Below, piece after piece: positions 1-5,049 of a stretch of 5,971 nucleotides of DNA; within the stretch, counting starts at the first letter, position 1, and every line of letters starts with the position of its first letter. The notes beneath the pieces were generated by a model. That model did not search any database. It had not been told where the DNA came from and worked only from the letters and a program-made list of their open reading frames with translations. Where the stretch lies: NCBI GenBank assembly GCA_902471875.1, contig CABRLN010000059.1:1-5971 (forward strand), read 5' to 3'. Made by a program: the position numbers and the translations under genes. The DNA comes from an uncultured Clostridium sp. GTDB taxonomy: Bacteria > Bacillota > Clostridia > Oscillospirales > Acutalibacteraceae.

Positions 1-109
1 GATCACTTATAACTTGGCATAGTTTTTGCATTCTGCGTAGGTTAAGCTTTCCGTTTTCATAGGTTAGGGTAGAGGTACCAACCTTAATGACAATTCTTTT
101 ATGTTTCAT
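1..109 (-). CDS. Partial duplicate of the proB 5' end, running off the window
   Basis: On the minus strand an ATG at 109 opens a frame that reads off the left edge after 36 codons, encoding exactly the first 36 residues of the ProB at 355-1140, including the KVGTST nucleotide-binding motif. It is preceded by AGGTGAT, a slightly better ribosome binding site than the TGGTGAT of the intact gene. The frame stays open upstream, with in-frame ATGs at 178 and 187. Because the copy is cut by the edge, I cannot tell whether it is a second complete proB, a short broken copy, or an assembly fold-back. Absolute identity to the other arm, with no synonymous change over 119 bp, argues for a very recent event or an artefact. 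Treat it as a gene only if longer sequence supports it. Confidence 0.35.
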   Translation of the reverse strand, partial: MKHKRIVIKVGTSTLTYENGKLNLRRMQKLCQVISD

Positions 110-117
110 TTTTATCA
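90..117. repeat. 28-bp direct repeat, copy 1
   Basis: These 28 bases are identical to 159-186, 69 bp to the right. The same sequence occurs inverted at 347-374, at the start of proB, so this short segment is present three times in less than 300 bp. Confidence 0.95.
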
Positions 118-158
118 CCTTAAATTCATAAAAATATATTTTTAAATAACTGTTTATA

Positions 159-186
159 ACAATTCTTTTATGTTTCATTTTTATCA
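159..186. repeat. 28-bp direct repeat, copy 2
   Basis: This is identical to 90-117. On the minus strand it contains ATG AAA CAT AAA AGA ATT, the proB start codons. The next two codons (GTT ATA) also encode Val-Ile as in proB (GTC ATT) but differ at the third positions. The 69-bp step is 23 codons, so the frame from this ATG (178) reads without a stop into the ATG at 109. Confidence 0.93.
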
Positions 187-344
187 TGCTAACATAAATT
201 CTACCACATTATAATTTCAAAGTAAACAATAGCAAGCAAAAATTACACAGTTTAAGTGCAGGATAATTATTAGTTATGCTTTTTTACTGTTTAATTTTGC
301 TTTTAGCAATTCATCGTGGTAAAAATAGTTTATATGTTTTATAT

Positions 345-350
345 GGTGAT
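345..350 (+). promoter_or_regulatory. proB ribosome binding site (GGTGAT)
   Basis: GGTGAT is complementary to the AUCACC part of the 16S rRNA 3' end and lies 4 nt before the ATG at 355. It decides the start: the in-frame GTG at 316 lacks such a site, and the 13 residues it would add do not resemble the N-terminus of glutamate 5-kinases. Confidence 0.7.
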
Positions 351-463
351 AAAAATGAAACATAAAAGAATTGTCATTAAGGTTGGTACCTCTACCCTAA
401 CCTATGAAAACGGAAAGCTTAACCTACGCAGAATGCAAAAACTATGCCAAGTTATAAGTGATC
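345..463 (+). repeat. Right arm of the 119-bp inverted repeat, inside proB
   Basis: This is the partner of positions 1-119. It starts at the GGTGAT ribosome binding site of proB and covers the first 36 codons plus one base. After 463 the gene continues normally, so this arm is the native location and the left arm is the copy, or the fold-back product. Confidence 0.97.
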
Positions 464-1140
464 TGCAAAATGCAGGCAATGAAATTGTACTGGTAAGCTC
501 TGGTGCTCTTAGCGTTGGCGTGGGAAAACTGGGGCTAAAAGAAAGACCAACTACAACCTCGCAAAGACAAGCAGTTGCAGCCGTAGGTCAATGTGAGCTT
601 ATGTTTATGTATGACAAAATATTTGGCGAATATAACAACACGGTAGCACAGGTTTTACTTACAAAACGAGTACTTGATACATCACCATTAAGACAAAATG
701 CACTTAACACCTTTGAAGAGCTTATAGAAATGTGCATTATTCCTGTAGTAAATGAAAACGACACAGTCGCCACTGATGAACTTGAGGGAGCTAACTTCGG
801 TGATAATGATATGCTTTCTGCCTTAGTTGCAAAAGTAGTTAATGCCGATTTACTCATTATTATGACGGACATTGATGGTTTGTATGAAACTAATCCTCGA
901 GAAGACCCTTACGCCAAGCTATTAAAGCGAGTACCTGAAATAACAGACGAAATTAAACATATGGCGGGTGGTACAGGCTCTAACCGTGGTACCGGCGGTA
1001 TGTCAACCAAGGTTTCTGCCGCTGAGGTTGCTACAAAAGCAGGCATTGAATGCTGTGTGCTTAACGGTAATAACCCTGAGGTTCTTTACGATATTATGGA
1101 GGGGCATAATCCGGGTACAATTTTTGAAGCCGTGAATTGA
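355..1140 (+). CDS. proB: Glutamate 5-kinase, short PUA-less form
   Basis: ProB phosphorylates L-glutamate with ATP to gamma-glutamyl phosphate, the first and feedback-controlled step of proline synthesis in the cytoplasm. The 261-residue protein is a complete amino-acid-kinase domain: KVGTST at residues 9-14, VSSGA at 47-51, NENDTV at 133-138 and FGDND at 148-152 (glutamate site), TDIDGLY at 171-177, and GTGGMSTK at 212-219 near the ATP site. The C-terminal PUA domain of the about 367-residue enterobacterial enzyme is absent, as in many Clostridia. I start at ATG 355, where the family N-terminus MKHKRIVIKVG begins and GGTGAT is well placed. The gene is followed directly by a terminator, so it appears to be transcribed alone; the usual partner proA is not downstream. 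Its first 109 bp are duplicated in inverted orientation at the left edge. Identity is very secure. Confidence 0.96.
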   Translation: MKHKRIVIKVGTSTLTYENGKLNLRRMQKLCQVISDLQNAGNEIVLVSSGALSVGVGKLGLKERPTTTSQRQAVAAVGQCELMFMYDKIFGEYNNTVAQVLLTKRVLDTSPLRQNALNTFEELIEMCIIPVVNENDTVATDELEGANFGDNDMLSALVAKVVNADLLIIMTDIDGLYETNPREDPYAKLLKRVPEITDEIKHMAGGTGSNRGTGGMSTKVSAAEVATKAGIECCVLNGNNPEVLYDIMEGHNPGTIFEAVN

Positions 1141-1153
1141 ATATTATATATTC

Positions 1154-1194
1154 GGGTGCAATAGCAAATGCTGAATGCACCCTTTTTATTTTTT
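1154..1194 (+). terminator. Intrinsic terminator of proB
   Basis: GGGTGCA (1154-1160) pairs with TGCACCC (1176-1182). An inner AGCA (1163-1166) can pair with TGCT (1169-1172). A T-rich run follows (TTTTTATTTTTT, 1183-1194). It lies 13 bp after the proB stop codon. On the opposite strand no T run follows the stem, so it should not stop the converging spoIIA transcript efficiently. Confidence 0.9.
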
Positions 1195-1235
1195 ATAATA
1201 ATCTTAGTCTTATAAATATTTATCTGTATTTAATA

Positions 1236-1886
1236 CTAAATTAATTTGCTTCGCATTTTTTTAAGTATCTTCTTTTCTTTCCGTGATACTTGAACCTGTG
1301 ACATGTCCAGAATTGCCCCTGTTTCGCTTTGTGTTTTATTTTTAAAAAATCTTAGGGTAATTATTTGCTTATCTGTTTCGTCAAGCTCACCTATTATTTG
1401 GCGTAATGCCATTATCTCTGTCAGTTTTTCCTCTGGCGGTGCAACCGGTATGTCAATTTGCCGTTCTCCGCTTTCATCGTCACAGGTTAAAGAAAGTGGC
1501 TGTGTGGCTGCATTAATAGCCTCGGCTATTTGCTGTGGCTCTAATTGCATTATTTTTGCAATTTGTCCAAGTGTAGGCTCATAACCATGCTTGTCTTGAA
1601 ACGCTTTAACTGTTTTGTTAACCTTTAGTGAAAGCTCTTTTAAACTGCGGCTTACTTTAACCGTACCGCCATCCCTAAAAAGCCTGCGTATTTCACCTAA
1701 AATTACAGGCACAGCATAAGTTGAAAAACATAATCCTCGGCTTTTATCAAAATTGTCAACGGCTTTTACCAAACCAACACAGCCTGCACTGTAAAGGTCA
1801 TCATATTCTATACCCTTACCCTTAAAACGTGTTGCACAGGAATGCACCAAGCCTAAGTTGTTTTCTATAAATTCATCTCGATTCAT
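1236..1886 (-). CDS. sigF: RNA polymerase sporulation sigma factor SigF (SpoIIAC)
   Basis: SigF directs RNA polymerase to early forespore genes and is held inactive by SpoIIAB until SpoIIAA releases it. The 216-residue protein shows sigma-70 region 2 (about 5-72), including YDDLYSAGCVGL at 28-39 for core binding and FSTYAVPVILGEIRRLFRD at 54-72 for -10 recognition. Region 3 begins at GTVKVSRSLKEL (74-85), and region 4 with its helix-turn-helix lies around 155-213, with TQSE and MSQVQVSRKEKKIL near 185-208. The SQVQVSR..KKIL signature is typical of SigF/SigG, and position after spoIIAB identifies it as SigF. The ATG lies one base after the spoIIAB stop codon and has only a weak AAGAAA upstream, which suggests translational coupling. 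Bacillus subtilis SigF is about 255 residues; this protein lacks the roughly 30 N-terminal residues that normally include the first helix of region 1.2. No clear terminator follows the gene. Confidence 0.94.
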   Translation of the reverse strand: MNRDEFIENNLGLVHSCATRFKGKGIEYDDLYSAGCVGLVKAVDNFDKSRGLCFSTYAVPVILGEIRRLFRDGGTVKVSRSLKELSLKVNKTVKAFQDKHGYEPTLGQIAKIMQLEPQQIAEAINAATQPLSLTCDDESGERQIDIPVAPPEEKLTEIMALRQIIGELDETDKQIITLRFFKNKTQSETGAILDMSQVQVSRKEKKILKKMRSKLI

Positions 1887-1887
1887 A

Positions 1888-2331
1888 TTAATTTCTTGAA
1901 GACAGACGTGGCAATATGTATTTTTCCATAGTTACTGTTGTACCTTTACCGGGTTTGGACACCACTTTAACCTTGTCCATAAAGCTTTGCATAACGGCAA
2001 ACCCTAAACCGGCACGCTCACTGCCACCTGTTGTAAACATCGGCTCCATAGCCTGAGGAATATTTTCAATACCAACACCCTTGTCTTTTACCTGTATAAC
2101 TACCTTACCTCCCTCTATAATTTGAACCTTTATGTTTACAACGCCTATGCTGTTGCTATAACCATGTACAATTGCATTTGTAACAGCTTCCGAAACAGCT
2201 GTTTTAATGTCCGACAGCTCTGCTATAGTAGGGTCAAGCTGTAATACAAAGCTTGCAACAGCACCGCGGGCAAAAGCTTCATTACAGCTTTTGCTGTCAA
2301 ACATAACCTTCATTTCGTTTATAACCTTCAT
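1888..2331 (-). CDS. spoIIAB: Anti-sigma F factor and serine kinase SpoIIAB
   Basis: SpoIIAB is a GHKL-fold kinase that binds SigF in the ATP state and phosphorylates a serine of SpoIIAA, so the SpoIIAA phosphorylation state decides whether SigF is free. The 147-residue protein carries the N box EAVTNAIVHGY (48-58) with the expected catalytic Glu48, the G1 box DKGVGI (83-88), the FTT lid residues near 99-101 and the G2 box ERAGLGF (105-111). FAR at 20-22 matches the segment with Arg20 of the B. subtilis protein, which contacts SigF and SpoIIAA. The ATG at 2331 overlaps the spoIIAA stop as ATGA. AAAGGA (2341-2346) lies 9 nt upstream, inside spoIIAA, so the start is well supported. Length and motifs match the family fully. 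The C-terminal tail after about residue 138 is variable. Confidence 0.97.
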   Translation of the reverse strand: MKVINEMKVMFDSKSCNEAFARGAVASFVLQLDPTIAELSDIKTAVSEAVTNAIVHGYSNSIGVVNIKVQIIEGGKVVIQVKDKGVGIENIPQAMEPMFTTGGSERAGLGFAVMQSFMDKVKVVSKPGKGTTVTMEKYILPRLSSRN

Positions 2332-2657
2332 TTTATTGCTTCCTTTCCTTTATACTCTAAAACACCCAGTGTACCTATTCCTGATAGCTCAATAAGTCTT
2401 TTTAAATGCGGCGGTACATTGCACACAAGTACTCTGCCGCCAAGCAAACTCATAAGTCTGTAACGTCCCATAATAAGACCTATGCCCGAACTGTCCATAA
2501 ACTGTACGGCAGAATAGTCCAGCCTAAGAAGGGTTGGATGATTTTTTTCAATTAAAGCGTCAATTTCTTTACGCATTTCTCGTGCTGTGTGGTGGTCAAT
2601 ATCACCAAGCAGCATGGCGGTTAGTTCACCCTGTGACAATATTGTTTGGACATACAT
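2328..2657 (-). CDS. spoIIAA: Anti-sigma F factor antagonist SpoIIAA
   Basis: SpoIIAA is a STAS-domain protein. Unphosphorylated, it binds SpoIIAB and frees SigF; SpoIIAB inactivates it by phosphorylation and the phosphatase SpoIIE (not in this window) reactivates it. The 109-residue protein has the STAS pattern: GDIDHHTA at 18-25, a hydrophobic strand, FMDSSGIGLIMGRY at 53-66, and CNVPPHLKRLIELSG at 79-93. Ser57, the second serine of DSSG, corresponds to the phosphorylated Ser58 of B. subtilis. I chose ATG 2657 because AAAGGA lies 9 nt upstream and the length fits the family. ATG 2666 abuts that site, and a further upstream TTG at 2693 lies inside the Spo0A box region. It is the first gene of the operon and overlaps spoIIAB by 4 nt. 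Confidence 0.95.
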   Translation of the reverse strand: MYVQTILSQGELTAMLLGDIDHHTAREMRKEIDALIEKNHPTLLRLDYSAVQFMDSSGIGLIMGRYRLMSLLGGRVLVCNVPPHLKRLIELSGIGTLGVLEYKGKEAIK

Positions 2658-2666
2658 TTTTATCAT

Positions 2667-2672
2667 TCCTTT
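2667..2672 (-). promoter_or_regulatory. spoIIAA ribosome binding site (AAAGGA)
   Basis: On the minus strand AAAGGA ends 9 nt before ATG 2657 and directly touches ATG 2666, which favours 2657 as the spoIIAA start. Confidence 0.7.
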
Positions 2673-2683
2673 ATTATTAACAA

Positions 2684-2693
2684 TTTTCGACAA
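2684..2693 (-). promoter_or_regulatory. Spo0A box upstream of spoIIAA
   Basis: The minus strand reads TTGTCGAAAA, which contains a perfect TGTCGAA match to the Spo0A box (TGNCGAA). It sits 27 nt before the spoIIAA ATG. Spo0A~P controls spoIIA together with sigma-H in B. subtilis, so control here is expected. A TATAAA (2694-2699) lies just upstream and could be a -10 element, but I see no good -35 for it and no clear sigma-H promoter, so the exact architecture is unresolved. Confidence 0.6.
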
Positions 2694-2710
2694 TTTATAC
2701 TAACAGCTAT

Positions 2711-2748
2711 TTAAAAATAAAAATCTTCTACCGCAAGGCAGAAGATTT
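2711..2748 (-). terminator. Intrinsic terminator of the trmN-rsmI-folC operon
   Basis: A nine-base stem AAATCTTCT (2721-2729) pairs with AGAAGATTT (2740-2748), with an inner CC/GG pair closing a GCAA tetraloop (2733-2736) across an A-C mismatch. On the minus strand it is followed by TTATTTTTAA (2720-2711). It lies about 140 bp after the folC stop and immediately before the spoIIA control region, so it insulates the sporulation operon from housekeeping transcription. No plus-strand gene needs it. Confidence 0.8.
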
Positions 2749-2888
2749 AATTAATAATATATAATTATTGCTAAAACCAAATAAATAGAAAAATTTGTAA
2801 TTTTAAATCATTTGATTTCAGTGTAGTATAATGTACTGGACAAATCCTCTGTACAAACAATGGTACAACAATTACAGTAAAAAAAATA
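2749..2888. other. Intergenic stretch with no supported gene
   Basis: This AT-rich stretch between folC and its terminator holds no open frame that I can support. A TATAAT on the plus strand (2827-2832) lacks a convincing -35. GTAC/GTAC (2834-2837, 2850-2853) with inner GGA/TCC (2839-2841, 2846-2848) around a CAAA loop could form a weak bulged hairpin. It most likely is the folC 3' untranslated region. Confidence 0.5.
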
Positions 2889-4208
2889 TCATTTTTCAAT
2901 GTCGATTAGCACGTTTTTTCCACGATTTTTAAGGCAACGCACCAGTAATGGTCGAAGCTGTGATGCAAGGTACAATGAACCGCATACAAGTACCGCACCG
3001 TCATTGCCTACAATATCAAGAGCCTTTTCAATAGCCTCTGTAAAATTATCCATTGGATAAACCATATCAAAAAATTTCACAGCCTTTTCTGCTAAATCCT
3101 CACTTGACTGCTTGCGTGGGTTGTCAGGTTCAAGAGTAATAACAGTGTCTATAAGTCCGTCTAAATATTCCAATGACGAATTACTGTCTTTATCCTTTAA
3201 CATTCCCATTATGCAAACTATCTTTTTGCCTGACAAATATTGTTTAATAGCACTGCTTAGTGCCTCCATACCATTTGGGTTGTGAGCACCGTCAATAAGC
3301 ACAACAGGCTCTTTGCACAAAAGCTCCAGTCTTGCAGGCATCTCTGCCTTATTTAAGCCTTTAACTATATTTTCGTCGGCAATATCAACACCACAATAGT
3401 TTCTTAAAGCCTCCAGTGCCGAAATTGCTAATTTTGCGTTTTTAATTTGGTGTTCGCCTATAAGATGAATAGTAATTTCCATATTTTTATATATCATTTT
3501 TGTATGCTCAATATTCATTTCAACAGGCTTAAGCTCAAGAGTATCGGCATAAAACAAGTTATTACCCATTTCATTTGCCATATTAGAAATAACCTTGTCA
3601 GCAATACCGCCCTGTCTGTAATAAACCGTGTTGCTTTTAGGTTTTATTATACCTGCCTTTTGCAGAGCTATGTCTTCAATAGTATTTCCAAGTATTGCTG
3701 TATGGTCATAGCTTATAGAGGTTATAACAGACACTAGTGTGTTTTTTACAACATTGGTGCAGTCCAGTGTACCGCCCATACCTGTTTCAAGCACTACAAT
3801 ATCACAGCCGCTTTCAGCAAACCACTTAAAGGCAATGGCTGTAATATATTCAAATTCCGTAATAATTGTATCCTCTTGCTTCAGCCTTTGAATTATAGGA
3901 AAGGTTTCTTCAACGCATTTTACAAGCTGTTGACGGCTAATCATTACATTATCAATTTGAATACGCTCTTTAAAATCTATTATATAAGGTGAAATAAACA
4001 AGCCTGTTTTATACCCTTGTGCTGTCAAAACAGCTGAAATCATTTTACTTGTTGAGCCTTTGCCGTTTGTACCTGCAATGTGTACAAATTTTAGCTTGTC
4101 CTGTGGGTTGCCCATTTTTTCAAGTAATTTTAAAATTCTGTCAAGACCGGGTCTTGAACCAAAAAGCATAAGTGAGTTTATTTTTGATATTGCTTCGTTA
4201 TAATTCAT
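2889..4208 (-). CDS. folC: Folylpolyglutamate synthase (possibly also dihydrofolate synthase)
   Basis: FolC adds glutamate to folates with ATP, which retains them in the cell and improves them as cofactors; in many bacteria the same enzyme also makes dihydrofolate from dihydropteroate. Numbered from the longest start (ATG 4217, 442 residues), it shows a Mur-ligase-type P-loop HIAGTNGKGSTSK at 46-58, ETGMGGTLDCTN at 144-155, DHT at 171-173, LQKAGIIK at 185-192 with Lys187 at the carbamylated-lysine position, PARLE at 294-298, and the C-terminal domain signature DGAHNPNG at 309-316. Length is normal. I prefer ATG 4208 (MNYNEAI, the common family start) because AAAGAG lies 9 nt before it but touches ATG 4217. 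Either way the start lies inside the end of rsmI (overlap 11 or 20 nt), so translation is probably coupled. Whether it is mono- or bifunctional cannot be read from the sequence. Confidence 0.94.
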   Translation of the reverse strand: MNYNEAISKINSLMLFGSRPGLDRILKLLEKMGNPQDKLKFVHIAGTNGKGSTSKMISAVLTAQGYKTGLFISPYIIDFKERIQIDNVMISRQQLVKCVEETFPIIQRLKQEDTIITEFEYITAIAFKWFAESGCDIVVLETGMGGTLDCTNVVKNTLVSVITSISYDHTAILGNTIEDIALQKAGIIKPKSNTVYYRQGGIADKVISNMANEMGNNLFYADTLELKPVEMNIEHTKMIYKNMEITIHLIGEHQIKNAKLAISALEALRNYCGVDIADENIVKGLNKAEMPARLELLCKEPVVLIDGAHNPNGMEALSSAIKQYLSGKKIVCIMGMLKDKDSNSSLEYLDGLIDTVITLEPDNPRKQSSEDLAEKAVKFFDMVYPMDNFTEAIEKALDIVGNDGAVLVCGSLYLASQLRPLLVRCLKNRGKNVLIDIEK

Positions 4209-5049
4209 TGTTGTCATCTCTTTCAGTTACTGTTTTATAAATAATCCCCTTTTTTATACCTGTAAGCCTGGCAACTTTTTTTGTTGCTTCGCTAATAGAA
4301 ATATTTTCGTCATCTGCCATAGTAAGTGCCATTTTTACAGCGTCATCTACGGTATATTCGGGGGTAGTTTCGTCTGTTTTTAAACCATCTACAATAATAA
4401 CAATTTCACCTTTTAACGGTGCATCAGAATAATCGCTTACAGCCTTTTGCAGGGTGGTGGTAATAACCTCTTCGTGTATTTTGGTAAGCTCACGAACTAT
4501 TGATATTTTTCTGTCACCAAAAGCTGTTAACATATCTTTTAGCGTTGCGTTTAATTTATGAGGTGCTTCGTAAAAAATCATTGTACGTTTTTCATTTTTT
4601 ACTTCTTCCAAATGCTCTTTTCGGCTTTTTTTATTTACACTTAAAAAGCCCTCAAAGGTAAATCTTCCTGTTGGTAAGCCTGAAATTGCCAAAGCAGAAA
4701 TTACTGCACTTGGTCCCGGTACTGCCTGTGTATTTATTCCGTACTCTATACATTGCTTAATAAGCATTTCGCCGGGGTCAGATATACAAGGCATACCTGC
4801 GTCTGTAACAATAGCACAGTTTTCGCCGTTTAATATTCTTTGGCAGATAATTTCGCCGCGTTCACGCTTATTATGCTCAAAATAGCTTACCATAGGCTTT
4901 TTTATTCCAAAGTGGTTTAGCAGCTTTAATGTAACTCTTGTATCCTCTGCGGCTATAAAATCCACCTTTTCAAGAGTTTCTAATGCTCTTGGAGATATAT
5001 CACCCAAGTTTCCAATAGGTGTTCCCACTACATACAAAATTCCTGTCAT
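4198..5049 (-). CDS. rsmI: 16S rRNA (cytidine(1402)-2'-O)-methyltransferase RsmI
   Basis: RsmI 2'-O-methylates C1402 in the decoding centre of 16S rRNA with S-adenosylmethionine, and with RsmH produces the doubly modified nucleotide near the P site. The 283-residue protein has the tetrapyrrole-methylase fold signatures of the family: GTPIGNLGDIS at 9-19, EDTR at 35-38, VTDAGMPCISDPG at 81-93, VPGPSA at 110-115, EAPHK at 161-165, RELTKIHEE at 186-194 and GEIVIIV at 214-220. A C-terminal helical domain, about 231-276, corresponds to the small helix-turn-helix-like domain of RsmI. AAGGAG (5058-5063), inside the end of the preceding gene, lies 8 nt before ATG 5049, and the ATG shares one base with that gene's stop (TAATG). 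Start and identity are both very secure. Its end overlaps folC. Confidence 0.96.
   Translation of the reverse strand: MTGILYVVGTPIGNLGDISPRALETLEKVDFIAAEDTRVTLKLLNHFGIKKPMVSYFEHNKRERGEIICQRILNGENCAIVTDAGMPCISDPGEMLIKQCIEYGINTQAVPGPSAVISALAISGLPTGRFTFEGFLSVNKKSRKEHLEEVKNEKRTMIFYEAPHKLNATLKDMLTAFGDRKISIVRELTKIHEEVITTTLQKAVSDYSDAPLKGEIVIIVDGLKTDETTPEYTVDDAVKMALTMADDENISISEATKKVARLTGIKKGIIYKTVTERDDNNEL

Larger units (their letters stand above)
1..119 (-). repeat. Left arm of a 119-bp perfect inverted repeat
   Basis: Positions 1-119 are the exact reverse complement of 345-463 (position p pairs with 464-p). The match ends at 120/344, where the right arm has T and the left arm, read on the minus strand, has A. 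The repeat continues to the first base of the window, so its true outer limit is unknown. The 225 bp between the arms (120-344) are AT-rich and hold no gene that I can support. Confidence 0.97.

Noticed and set aside
120..344. T-box or other riboswitch upstream of proB
   Set aside because: I looked for the T-box core (AGGGTGGNACCGCG) and for a terminator/antiterminator pair and found neither.
316..354. Upstream GTG start extending proB by 13 residues
   Set aside because: The added residues do not match glutamate 5-kinases, and GGTGAT is correctly spaced for ATG 355.
1..463. Insertion sequence or transposon ends
   Set aside because: The inverted arms contain proB coding sequence, enclose no transposase and show no target-site duplication.
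588..872. Open frame antisense to proB
   Set aside because: It lies wholly within proB on the opposite strand, is low complexity and serine-rich, and has no recognisable domain.
1303..1584. Open frame antisense to sigF
   Set aside because: It is a shadow of the conserved sigma factor gene, with no family resemblance and no ribosome binding site.
2207..2395. Short hydrophobic frame antisense to the spoIIAA/spoIIAB junction
   Set aside because: It overlaps two certain genes; its hydrophobic look follows from reading AT-rich coding DNA backwards.
3447..3737. Open frame antisense to folC
   Set aside because: It is contained in folC, has no motif and has biased composition from antisense reading.
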